From positions 1 through 64,000 of the forward strand of contig CAMDJM010000013.1 of the NCBI GenBank assembly GCA_945900785.1: a stretch of DNA of 64,000 nucleotides, read 5' to 3'. Shown in pieces: positions 36,513 through 45,100 of the stretch; the stretch's first letter is position 1, and each line of letters begins with the position of its first letter. The notes beneath the pieces are model-generated. The model worked only from the letters and a program-made list of their open reading frames with translations. It did no database searches and had not been told where the DNA came from. The position numbers and the translations under genes were made by a program. The stretch comes from Akkermansia muciniphila. GTDB lineage: Bacteria > Verrucomicrobiota > Verrucomicrobiia > Verrucomicrobiales > V1-33.

Positions 36513-36812
36513 ATGAATTGCCCTTACTGCCGCAAAATCATCCCACCCGGCAACCAAGCGCGCTGCCGGCATTGCAGTTGCGCGATCGCCATGCTCCGCA
36601 CCATCAGCCAGGCGGCAGACGATTCCATCCTGCTCGCCCTGGAAGCGCTCCGCGAAGGCCGCGACCGGGATGCCCATGAATTCGCCTACGAAGCCTGGGG
36701 CCTGCACCACAGCCCGCAGGCCGCCGCCATCGGCCTCATCGCCGCCACCGGCCTGGCCGATCCCGTGGAAATCCCCCGCTGGATCCGCCGCCGCCGCAGT
36801 TTCAAAAGGTAA
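36513..36812 (+). CDS. Small zinc-ribbon protein, partner of the GrpE-like gene
   Basis: 99 residues. The four cysteines C3-P-Y-C6 and C18-R-H-C21 form a zinc ribbon at the very N-terminus. A helical region with 'AADDSILLALEALREGRDRDAHEFAYEAWGL' follows, and the basic end 'VEIPRWIRRRRSFKR'. The close spacing after the GrpE-like gene (15 nt) suggests co-translation. No family name recognised. The last 47 nt of the coding region recur at 39604-39650 (43 of 47 identical), marking a duplication. Confidence 0.7.
   Translation: MNCPYCRKIIPPGNQARCRHCSCAIAMLRTISQAADDSILLALEALREGRDRDAHEFAYEAWGLHHSPQAAAIGLIAATGLADPVEIPRWIRRRRSFKR
36761..36807 (+). repeat. Direct repeat copy 1 (end of the zinc-ribbon gene)
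   Basis: A 47-nt stretch that matches 39604-39650 with four mismatches, all transitions. It encodes the last residues of the zinc-ribbon protein (PVEIPRWIRRRRSFK). The two copies are in the same orientation and bracket a 2.8-kb segment carrying the Ig-domain gene. Confidence 0.85.
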
Positions 36813-36885
36813 GTAAGTAAACCAACCGGAGCATGGAAACCGGAATGCGGTCTGCCGCATAAATATGCTATAAATAAACAGGGAA

Positions 36886-36924
36886 GCGGCACCGGAGCAC
36901 CCAAAACAGGTGCCCCGATGCCGC
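36886..36924. terminator. Long hairpin between convergent genes, terminator-like without T-run
   Basis: GCGGCAccGGaGCACC pairs with GGTGCcCCgaTGCCGC across a 7-nt loop (36886-36924), giving a strong interrupted stem. It lies between the zinc-ribbon stop and the convergent Ig-gene stop, where bidirectional termination is expected. No poly-T follows, so the role is inferred. A smaller hairpin ATGCGG/CCGCAT lies at 36845-36860. Confidence 0.45.
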
Positions 36925-36949
36925 CCGGGGAGAGGCCGCTGGGGATTAC

Positions 36950-39460
36950 TTATTCGCTGACGCGGAAATACAGACGCCCTGGGATAGGTGCGGCTGGGAA
37001 GAGATCGTCCAGGTCCACTGTCGTGGTTGTCGTCCCCGCACCCACGGCGGCGCTGATGCCCGTTTTAGCGTCCAACCAGCCTGACATCGTGGGCGAATAC
37101 TGAACTTTGAAAGTCTGGCCCACGGTGGATTTCCATTGGAAGGAGAGCACCCGGGTAGGGGCGTCCACGGTGAACGAGGTCATCTCGATCGGGGCAACGG
37201 TGTTCGCACTGACGCTGATGTTGTCCAAGGCCCACCACCAGTTGTTGCCTGCGTCGAAGATCGTGAAGCGGAACTGCAATTGTGTGCCCCCAACGGGATT
37301 GTTCAACCCAAGGCGCACATTCTCGTTCACCGCGTCCTCGTGGCGGTCCGCTCCATCAGCGGTCCAAAGCAGCACTTCCTGCCAGGCACCGCTGTTGAAG
37401 GACACTTCCACTTTGGCCTTTTGCGGGGCCTCCCGCTGCCAACTGGAGTCAAACGTGAGCACCACCGTGCCAGGCAGGGCTGAAGCGATATTCACCTGAG
37501 GACTGGTCAGGATAGATTTGAAGCTGCCTGAATTGTGGGTCAGGTCATCCCACTCGTCCGGGTCGGCCACCGCGATGATACTGGGCAGACCGGACTCTGG
37601 TGGGGCAATGCCCGCCGTAAAGCCGGAACGTCCCTGATTGCCTGCCGTGGCGGTCCACCAGGTGGGCTCAGCGAAGGTCCAACCGAACCATTCGCGCACG
37701 CCGTCGCTCGCCGCCTCGTTGCCCGGGGTTGGCTGAGGCATCGCACTGTTATCAACGGCCCATCCGGCGGGAGCATTGGCGCTCCAGACCATTTCCTTCG
37801 CTCCTCCGGAGCCAGTGGTGATCCCTTCTTCCACATTGGGGCCGAGCACCACGCTGTCCCACCCTTCGGTGAAAAGGACGGAAGTGGCCGGAAGGGCGTT
37901 CACCGTGAGCTTCGCCTCGGGGCTGTCCACGGTGCCGAAAGTGTTGGTTGCTGTCACGCTGTAGTAGCCGCCGCCAAACCGTGTGGCAGGGTTGATGCTG
38001 AGCACATCACTGACAGCTCCGGAGACAGCGGTCCGAGTGCCACCCGGGCTGCGGAAAAACCACTGGTAGGTGATGCCCGTGCCCGAAGCACTCACGCTGA
38101 AATCCGCCATCCCGCCCTCGTCTGTGATGACCGACTGGGGCACCACCTCAAAAATCAGGGGCAGCACCGTAAGCGTCACTTCATTGCTCCAGGTGGTGGA
38201 GGTGCCCGTGGAAATCCGGACGCTGTAGATCCCGGAATCTGCCACCACTGCCACAGGGATGGTGAAGGTATCGGTGGTGGCGGTGGGAACCAGGGTCTTC
38301 TCTGCTCCGGTGCCCCTGAACCATTGGTAGGAAAGGGCTCCGAGGCCGCTCGCAGACGTGGACAGGCTGACACTGGAGCCCGCCGCCACGGTTTGCCCTG
38401 CCGGCTGTGTGATGATGGCAAATTCAACCACGTCCAGCCGGACCGTGCCGCTCCGGGTGGTTCCTGCGTCGTTGGTCGCTTCGCAGTAGTAGATCCCGTC
38501 ATCCGCAAGTTCCAAAGCCGGGATGGTCAGGTTGGTCGTATTCTGCCCGGCCAGCAGGGTGCGGGTGGCACCTGTCTGGCGGAACCACTGGAGCGCCGCC
38601 GGTTCAGTGTCAGGGTTCAGGAGGACGTTCAGTTCAAAGGGGGCTCCGGCCTCTGAGGCAAAGAAGCTGCGCACCGTGGTCTGCGCGGCCGGCTGCTGAT
38701 CGAACAGCGGCGGCTGCGTCCCGGTGTAGACGACCAGATTGTCCACCGCCCACCACCAGTTGTTCCCTGCGTCAATGGTGCCGAATTTCAGGCGCAGCGT
38801 CGAAGCACCGGGCGGTGCGCTGAGCGCGAGAGAGACCGTTTCGTTTTCGGAATCCGGGTGGAAAAAGGTGCTGGCACTATCGCCTTCCCAGCGGAGGACT
38901 TCCGTATAGGCTGCTCCATCCCAGGAGGCCTGGATGATCGCCTTCTGGGGAGCCTCAGGGCGCCAACTGGAGTCAAAACGGACGAGGAGGTCCTGCCCCG
39001 CACCGGCCACATTGATTGCCGGACTGATCAGGAAGGAATTATAGGGTCCCTGACGGGTCAGGTCATCCCACTCGTCCGGATCGGTCACCGCGATGGCACC
39101 ACCGCCCTTGACGAACCGCGAACGGTTCTGATTTCCTGCGGTATTCATCCACCAGCCCGGGTCCGTGAAGCTCCACCCGGCCCATTCCACCACCCCGTCA
39201 GTGGCTGAACTGCCCAGGCCCTGCATGCCTGAATCGTCAATGGTCCAGCCGGTAGGTGGGGTCTCCGTCCAGACAAAGGGCCGTGCCCCGCGCTCCCCGG
39301 ATCCGGTGGTAATACCCTCTTCAATGTTTGGTCCGAGGGTCACGCTGTCAAAATTTTCGGAATAGAGCACAGCAGCTCCAGCGGTGGGATATCCTGACAG
39401 CATGGCGCCGGTGGCAACGGTCACCGCCTTTACGAAAGACATTGGGTTGGTTCGGTTCAT
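36950..39460 (-). CDS. Large secreted protein with duplicated end domains and Ig-like domains
   Basis: 836 residues, exported (hydrophobic signal 8-25, 'AVTVATGAMLSGYPTAGA'). Order: an end-domain of about 210 residues ('LGPNIEEGITTGSGE', 'DPDEWDDLT', 'DAGNNWWWAVDNL'), three immunoglobulin-like domains (about 235-510, with 'YYCEATNDAGTT' and 'GGYYSVTATNTFGT'), then a second copy of the end-domain ('LGPNVEEGITTGSGG', 'DPDEWDDLT', 'DAGNNWWWALDNI'), and a C-terminal beta-domain ending 'GRLYFRVSE'. The repeats are a clear internal duplication. Likely surface or matrix adhesion or polysaccharide recognition; function unproven. ATG 39460 begins the signal. Confidence 0.85.
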   Translation of the reverse strand: MNRTNPMSFVKAVTVATGAMLSGYPTAGAAVLYSENFDSVTLGPNIEEGITTGSGERGARPFVWTETPPTGWTIDDSGMQGLGSSATDGVVEWAGWSFTDPGWWMNTAGNQNRSRFVKGGGAIAVTDPDEWDDLTRQGPYNSFLISPAINVAGAGQDLLVRFDSSWRPEAPQKAIIQASWDGAAYTEVLRWEGDSASTFFHPDSENETVSLALSAPPGASTLRLKFGTIDAGNNWWWAVDNLVVYTGTQPPLFDQQPAAQTTVRSFFASEAGAPFELNVLLNPDTEPAALQWFRQTGATRTLLAGQNTTNLTIPALELADDGIYYCEATNDAGTTRSGTVRLDVVEFAIITQPAGQTVAAGSSVSLSTSASGLGALSYQWFRGTGAEKTLVPTATTDTFTIPVAVVADSGIYSVRISTGTSTTWSNEVTLTVLPLIFEVVPQSVITDEGGMADFSVSASGTGITYQWFFRSPGGTRTAVSGAVSDVLSINPATRFGGGYYSVTATNTFGTVDSPEAKLTVNALPATSVLFTEGWDSVVLGPNVEEGITTGSGGAKEMVWSANAPAGWAVDNSAMPQPTPGNEAASDGVREWFGWTFAEPTWWTATAGNQGRSGFTAGIAPPESGLPSIIAVADPDEWDDLTHNSGSFKSILTSPQVNIASALPGTVVLTFDSSWQREAPQKAKVEVSFNSGAWQEVLLWTADGADRHEDAVNENVRLGLNNPVGGTQLQFRFTIFDAGNNWWWALDNISVSANTVAPIEMTSFTVDAPTRVLSFQWKSTVGQTFKVQYSPTMSGWLDAKTGISAAVGAGTTTTTVDLDDLFPAAPIPGRLYFRVSE

Positions 39461-39603
39461 AGCAAATAAATGGGGTTGCGAATAAAAGGTGGAAGAATTT
39501 CGGGAGTCGAAAATCAGCACCCTCCCTGCCATGCCTGGGGTGAGTGTGCGAAATACTAAATGTGACAAGATTGAAAGTTCGGCACCGCCCCGGGCTGCGC
39601 CTA

Positions 39604-39650
39604 TCCTGTGGAAATCCTCCGCTGGATCCGCCGCCGCCGCAGCTTCAGAA
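39604..39650 (+). repeat. Direct repeat copy 2 (orphan zinc-ribbon gene end)
   Basis: Matches 36761-36807 with four transitions. In the same frame it encodes PVEILRWIRRRRSFR and then reaches a stop near 39663, but no start or zinc-ribbon codons precede it. It is therefore a 3'-end remnant of a zinc-ribbon gene copy, placed upstream of the esterase gene. Confidence 0.8.
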
Positions 39651-39713
39651 TAATGTCAGCGGTCCTTTAAAAATCTTGAACGTCCCCGTCCTTTTCGACT
39701 CTATTCAACTCTT

Positions 39714-40829
39714 ATGAAAATTCTGCTTCTTCCCCTGCTGCTTGCTGTCCTTCCCATGGCCGCTCCGGCAGACACGCCGCCACCCGCCCGCACCATGATG
39801 AGCGATGCGCCCGCCTCTCCCCTGATCCTCCCGGATGGCCGCGTCACCTTCCGCTGCCGGGCCCCCCAGGCGCGGGAAGTCAAGGTGTCCGGACAATTCG
39901 GCAAGGAAGCCCTCATGGAAAAAGCGGACGATGGCTGGTGGACCGTCACCATCGGCCCCGCCCCGGCCGGTGTGCATGAATATCACTTCGCCGTGGATGG
40001 CATGAATATCATCGACCACCTGAATCCCATGGTCAAACCCCAGCGGAATCCCGGCTCCAGCATCCTGCACATCCCGGCCAACCCGCCCGCCCCCTGGGAC
40101 CTTCAGGACATCCCGCATGGGGCCGTGTCCGGGTATTCCTATCCCTCGAAAGCCCTCGGAAAACCCCGTCGGCTCATGGTGTATTCCCCGCCCGGCTACC
40201 GCAGCGATGGCCCGGCGCTGCCCGTGCTTTATCTGGCCCATGGCTTCAGCGATAACGACCAGGCCTGGAGCGTGCATGGCAAGGCCCACTGGATTTTGGA
40301 TCATCTGATCGCGGAAAAGAAAGCCGTGCCCATGCTGGTCGTCATGCCTGACGCCCATGCCCTGCCGCCAGGGGCTGGCTGGAAGGATGAATACGCGGAC
40401 CATAACACCAAGGCCTTCTGTGCGGAATTGACCACCGACGTCATCCCGCTGATCGAGTCCACCTATCACGTCAACCCCGCTCCTTCCGCCCGCGCCTTTG
40501 CCGGGCTCAGCATGGGCGGACGGCACGCCATCACCGTAGCCCTCACCCTCAGCCCCCAATTTTCCGCCGTCGGGGCCTTCAGCTCCGCCGTCCCTGCGGA
40601 AAATCTCATCGGCTCCGCCTTTGCAGACGTGCCCGGCCTGAACTCGCGGCTGAAACTCTTCTGGATCGCCTGCGGCAAGGACGACTTTTTGTTCAACGCC
40701 AACAACAGCTTCGATGCCCTCCTCAAAGAAAAAGGCATCCATCACGAATACGCCGTCACGGAGGGCAACCATTCCTGGCCGGTCTGGCGGAACTACCTCA
40801 CCACCTTCGTGCCCCGGTTATTCAAATAA
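39714..40829 (+). CDS. Exported esterase (PF00756) with N-terminal CBM48-like E-set domain
   Basis: 371 residues. Signal peptide 1-19, then an E-set/CBM48-type Ig domain ('REVKVSGQFGKEALMEKADDGWWTVTIGP', 'VHEYHFAVDGMNIIDHLNP'), then the alpha/beta-hydrolase esterase D domain. The nucleophile elbow is 'FAGLSMGGRHAI', the Asp/His are expected in 'WIACGKDDFLF' and 'EGNHSWPVW'. Members with this architecture include exported xylan or feruloyl esterases, so a polysaccharide-ester role is inferred. A strong ribosome site is not visible. Confidence 0.9.
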   Translation: MKILLLPLLLAVLPMAAPADTPPPARTMMSDAPASPLILPDGRVTFRCRAPQAREVKVSGQFGKEALMEKADDGWWTVTIGPAPAGVHEYHFAVDGMNIIDHLNPMVKPQRNPGSSILHIPANPPAPWDLQDIPHGAVSGYSYPSKALGKPRRLMVYSPPGYRSDGPALPVLYLAHGFSDNDQAWSVHGKAHWILDHLIAEKKAVPMLVVMPDAHALPPGAGWKDEYADHNTKAFCAELTTDVIPLIESTYHVNPAPSARAFAGLSMGGRHAITVALTLSPQFSAVGAFSSAVPAENLIGSAFADVPGLNSRLKLFWIACGKDDFLFNANNSFDALLKEKGIHHEYAVTEGNHSWPVWRNYLTTFVPRLFK

Positions 40830-40922
40830 ATAAATCCCGTTCCGCTCCGGAGTTGCCACTATCCGGAAATGCCCGAAAGTGTTCCACTCCCCAGCCTCAA
40901 CTTCAGGTCGGGGTTGCCACCC

Positions 40923-41267
40923 ATGTCAGACTCTGAAAAAACACCTCCGGGCGGCACAGAATCCCCTGCTTGTCCCGATTGTGGTGCTGCCACCCTGCCG
41001 GGCGGTTTCACCGTGGATCAATCCCTCCCCGCCATGGTGGTGAATGGTCCAAACTGGGTGGAACCCGATCTGTTTTTCACCGCCAGGGGAGATTCCAGAT
41101 TCAGGCGTCAACCCGTGATGGGATTGGACGAACGCGCCGCTTGGCTTTGCCCCAAATGTGGTCTCATCCTCATCCGGGGAGCGGTGGCATCGAAAGTGGA
41201 AAGAGATCTCAGGGATTGGACAAAAATAAAAAAGGACCGGGAAGTCCTGCCAAATTTCCGGGTGTAG
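40923..41267 (+). CDS. Small protein with CPDC/CPKC zinc-binding pair
   Basis: 114 residues from ATG 40923 (ATG 40869 would add 18). The C17-P-D-C20 and a later C-P-K-C pair, with the final helix 'RDLRDWTKIKKDRE', form a probable zinc-binding fold. The central part 'VVNGPNWVEPDLFFTARGD' resembles the DUF6487-type 'PF20097' pattern, but the resemblance is weak. It follows the esterase by about 93 nt and may be independent. Function unknown. Confidence 0.6.
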   Translation: MSDSEKTPPGGTESPACPDCGAATLPGGFTVDQSLPAMVVNGPNWVEPDLFFTARGDSRFRRQPVMGLDERAAWLCPKCGLILIRGAVASKVERDLRDWTKIKKDREVLPNFRV

Positions 41268-41388
41268 CGGACCGCCTATGGGAACGGGCTGGGCCCATCC
41301 GCGACTTGGATTGGAGAAGGCTTCTGCGGTAAACCCTTCGCGGGGCGTTTGGCATCGGCCAAGCCAGCCAAGGAATTCTGTGACTTTT

Positions 41389-41844
41389 TTACGGGGTGAG
41401 GAAGATCAACTTTAAACCATCCGGTTCGAAGCGCCTGTAGTCGCGGTCGGCGGTGACAAATTCCACCCCTGCGGTAATGGCAAAAGCGGCAAGGTAAGCA
41501 TCCATCCAGACTTTGGGCGAAGCAGAGGGCAGACCTGCCGCGCGCTTCCATTCCGCCTCCAAGCCAGCAGGCTCAGCGAGCCAGATGACTTGCGGCAAGG
41601 CCAACAAATCCTGCGATTTTATCCAAGCGGCTTCGTTGGTAATCAGCGTGCTGCCGTAGGTGGTTTGGATGGCGGGTGTGGTCAGCAAACGCAAATAGCT
41701 TTGCTGGGTGGCCCGGCAAAAGGCGGCTGGCTGGGAAGAATCCGCTGCCGAAAAAACGGCAACTGCCTCTGCATGACAGGGATGACGGGCGAACGAAAGC
41801 GCCAGCCATACGTTTGTGTCAAATAGGCGGGCCGAGGCGTTCAA
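41389..41844 (-). CDS. VapC-type PIN-domain toxin
   Basis: PIN-fold ribonuclease toxin. The acidic triad is present: D9 ('FDTNVWLALSF'), D115 ('WMDAYLAAFAI') and D133/D135 ('TADRDYRRF'). 151 residues is typical. The gene overlaps the antitoxin gene by 26 nt, the arrangement typical of coupled toxin-antitoxin operons. The pair sits directly downstream of alaS on the same strand. Toxicity is inferred from family and gene coupling. Confidence 0.88.
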   Translation of the reverse strand: MNASARLFDTNVWLALSFARHPCHAEAVAVFSAADSSQPAAFCRATQQSYLRLLTTPAIQTTYGSTLITNEAAWIKSQDLLALPQVIWLAEPAGLEAEWKRAAGLPSASPKVWMDAYLAAFAITAGVEFVTADRDYRRFEPDGLKLIFLTP

Positions 41845-42109
41845 GGTCTTCCTGAGTCAAAGTTGTGTGCTCCATGGCGGTCAGTTGTTCCATGCTCATT
41901 CGTGCCGCCGGAGCATCCGGTGCACAAGGAAATAGGGGCAAATCGATGTGTTGCCGACTGGGGGTTGCCAATGCCGCTTTTTCGGGATCCTGTCCGAGGC
42001 CACGCCGAAGCAAATCGGCAATGACATCTTTCAATTTCCGCCCTTCATTCACGGCTTGGAGTTTGATCTCGCGCACGAGATCATTGGGAAGTTCCAAGGT
42101 TGTCTTCAT
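41819..42109 (-). CDS. VapB-type antitoxin
   Basis: 96 residues. The N-terminus 'KTTLELPNDLVREIKLQAVNEGRKLKDVIADLLRRGL' is a ribbon-helix-helix/Arc-like DNA-binding segment. The C-terminal half is more flexible and would bind the PIN toxin. It starts 46 nt after the alaS stop and overlaps the toxin by 26 nt. Autoregulation of the pair by the RHH domain is expected from the family. Confidence 0.85.
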   Translation of the reverse strand: MKTTLELPNDLVREIKLQAVNEGRKLKDVIADLLRRGLGQDPEKAALATPSRQHIDLPLFPCAPDAPAARMSMEQLTAMEHTTLTQEDLERLGPPI

Positions 42110-42154
42110 CGACCCATATAACTGGTTTTCCAGCTTTCTGCAAGGATCTCCTGT

Positions 42155-45100
42155 TTATGGAATTGCAAGCCGTTTGGCTTCCGCCAGAGCCGCTTCCAAG
42201 CCGCTGACTTCCTTGCCGCCGCCGCGGGCGAAGTCGGGTTTGCCGCCGCCTTTGCCTCCGACGAGCGGGGCGATGGTTTGGATGATTTTGCCGGCGTGGA
42301 TTTTAGCTTGGTGGTCTTTGCTGACGGTGGCGATGAGGGCGACGTTGCCGCCGCCGGTGGTGCCGAGCACGACGATGCCATTGAAGAGCGACTTCAGGGC
42401 ATCACTGACAGCCATGGCGTAGTCGCCGTCCACGTCGCCGAGGTTGGCGATGAGGACCGGGCCTTCGGCTTGAGGCAGGAGTTCCTTGGCGCGGCCGGCG
42501 GCTTCGCGCTGCTGGGCGGATTTTAACGCCTTTTCGAGCGACTTGGTTTGCTCGAGGAGGAGGTCGATTTTCTTTTCCAGGTCGGGCAGAGGCGCGCCGA
42601 TTTTGGTGGCGAGTTGCTTGAGGCGGGTGGCGTCAGCGGCGCCTTGCTCGTAAGCGGGGAGGCCGGCGATGGCTTCGATGCGGCGGATGCCGGCTCCGGT
42701 GGCGGCTTCGCTGAGGATTTTGAAGCTGCCAATCTGCCCGGTGCGGCGGATGTGGGTGCCGCCGCAGAGTTCCATGCTGTAGCCATCGAGGGCATTCGGG
42801 GAGCCGCCGATCTGGACCACGCGCACGGTCTCGCCGTATTTCTCGCCGAAGGCCTGCATGATTTCCGGACGGGATTTCACGTCCGTGTATTTGACTTCCG
42901 ACCAGGAAACCGGGGCGTCCTCAACAATGCGTTCGTTGACGAGTTTTTCCACGTCCGCGACCTGTTGCGGGGTGAGGGCAGCGCTGTTGAAGTCGAAGGT
43001 CAGCTTCTCCGGACCGACGTATGAACCCTTCTGGGTGGCATCCTGGCTAACGACTTCGTGCAGCGCCCAGTGCAGCAGGTGGGTCACGCTGTGGTGGCGG
43101 GAAATGGCATCGCGCCGCGCTTCATTGATGCGCACGGTGACGGCGGCTCCGGGTGTCAGGGTGACGTCGTCGGAGGCGAGGTAATGCAGGAAAGTGTTGC
43201 CGGATTTCTGGGTGTTGGCGATGGACAACACTTCGGCTCCAGCCAGCAGGGTGCCGGTATCGCCCAGCTGCCCGCCCATCTCCGCATAACAAGGAGTCGC
43301 ATCCAGAATGACGGCGGTTTTGTCCCCGACGGTGACGACTTCGAGGACCTTGGACTCGGTCTCTTCGGCATCGTAGCCGAGGAAAGTGGTGGGTTCCTTG
43401 GTTTCGATTTCGGAGAGTTTGATCACTGATTTTTTCTGGGCGGCGCGGGCGCGCTCGCGCTGCTGATTCATCAAAACCTCAAAACCATCCTTGTCCACCG
43501 TCAGGCCACGCTCGCGGGCCATCAATTCCGTCAGGTCCAACGGAAAGCCCTGTTCATCATACAAGCGGAACGCAAACGCCCCGGAAATCTGCCCGCCGCA
43601 GGCGGCAGCCGAAACGGGGAGAACAGGCGTCCCGCCTGTCCCGCCGGGTGTCCCACCCGGTGCCGGAGCATCGGCTTTTTCCAGAGCCCTTGTATTTTCC
43701 AAAACCCCAGCCTGCTCCTGCGGCACCCGCACATTCACCGCCTCGGTCCAAACAAACTCATAATCCTCGCCCTCCTTCACCAGCCCATCCTCCCATGGAT
43801 TGCGGCAGACATAATGGAATTTTTCCTCCAGATCGGACTGCGACCTCATGAACCTATCAAAAGTTTCCTCCTGCCAGATGGAACGGCCTTTGACCTCATC
43901 AAGTTTATTGATGGATTTGGCCGTAAAGGATTTGATGGAATGCATCAGATCTGCCAAGGACCAAAACACCGGATTCCCGGAACCATCGTTTTCTTTTGGC
44001 CATGGTTGGATCAGGACATGAACATGGTCCGGCATGACGCAGGCCGCGAAAAGTTCGTAGCGGTCGCGGTGGAAATGCGTGAGGGTATCCAACGTGATTT
44101 GGCGGGCGGCGGGAGTGAGTTGAAAATGGTCGCGGGTTTTGAATATGAGATGGTAAACGGCCCAGGGTTTCTCGAAGTGGGGTAGGTTCCGGCGGGAGTA
44201 GGTGGTGCCGGGGGATTTGGTGGCAGAGGCGGGTGGGGCCGATTCTTTGAGTAAAGCCGATGCTCCGGCACCGGGTGGGACACCCGGCGTGACAGGCGGG
44301 ACGCCTGTTCTCCCCGTTGCATTCGCCTCGCGAATTCCGGTTAGGGCGTTCGCTTCGCTCTCGAAGAGTTGGATGCCTTTGTCGAGGGTGCGGTTAAACG
44401 CCTCCTCCTCGGTTTTGAGGGTTTGTTTGATGAACTCCTTGCGGGCGCGGAGTTCGGGGAAGACTTCTCCCATGTGTGACGCGAGGGTGTCGGCGAGTTT
44501 GTAGAAAAAGGGCTCGGTAAAGCCGAGGGTGCGGCCATATTTGACGGCGCGGCGGAGGATGCGGCGCAGGACGTAGTTGCGGTCGTTGTTGCCGGGGGTG
44601 ATGCCATCCGCGATGGAGAAACTGAGGGTGCGGATGTGGTCGGCGATGACGCGGAAGGCGATGTCGATTTTCTCCTGCCCGGTTTCGCCGGTGGTGCCGG
44701 CGGCGGGGAGGGTGCTGAGGTATTTTTTCGGCGCGCCGGTTTGTTCGGTTAGCTTTTCAATCTCCGCGAAGAGCGGGCGGAAGACGTCGGTGTCGTAGTT
44801 CGAAATTTTGTTGGAGTGCTCGAAGGTAGTGAAATTCTGGGTGCCGTGGATGATGGAGACGACGCGCTCGAAACCCATGCCGGTATCGACGTGCTGGGCG
44901 GGGAGGGGGACGAAGCTGCCGTCGGGGTTGGCGTTGTATTGGATGAAGACGTTGTTCCAGATTTCGATGCAGCGGGCGTCGGGACCGTTGACGAGCAGGG
45001 CGCCTTCCTTCTGGCGCTCGATGCTGGTGCGCACGTCGCCAGGGGTGAGGTCGACGTGGATCTCGGTGCAGGGGCCGCAGGGGCCGGTTTCGCCCATCAT

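Larger units (their letters stand above)
43613..44318 (-). mobile_element. In-frame RAYT (REP-associated tyrosine transposase) element inside alaS
   Basis: The element is bounded by 66-bp inverted repeats at 43613-43678 and 44253-44318 that differ at one position. Between them the minus strand encodes a Y1/IS200-like domain: the metal-binding HUH motif in 'CVMPDHVHVLIQPW', 'SIKSFTAKSINKL', and the catalytic-Tyr motif 'FHYVCRNPWEDGLV'. These features match RAYTs, the transposases associated with REP palindromes. No ATG, GTG or TTG occurs in this frame between the left repeat and residue 513 of the host protein, past the first conserved block, and there is no stop codon. It is therefore translated only as part of AlaRS. 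Confidence 0.88.

Noticed and set aside
37535-38656. 373-codon plus-strand frame opposite the Ig-domain gene
   Set aside because: Antisense with Gly/His/Arg bias typical of shadow frames.
43598-44320. Intein in alaS
   Set aside because: The insert lacks Hint-domain blocks (N-terminal Cys/Ser, TxxH, C-terminal HN-Cys/Ser) and instead shows the HUH and Tyr motifs of a transposase.
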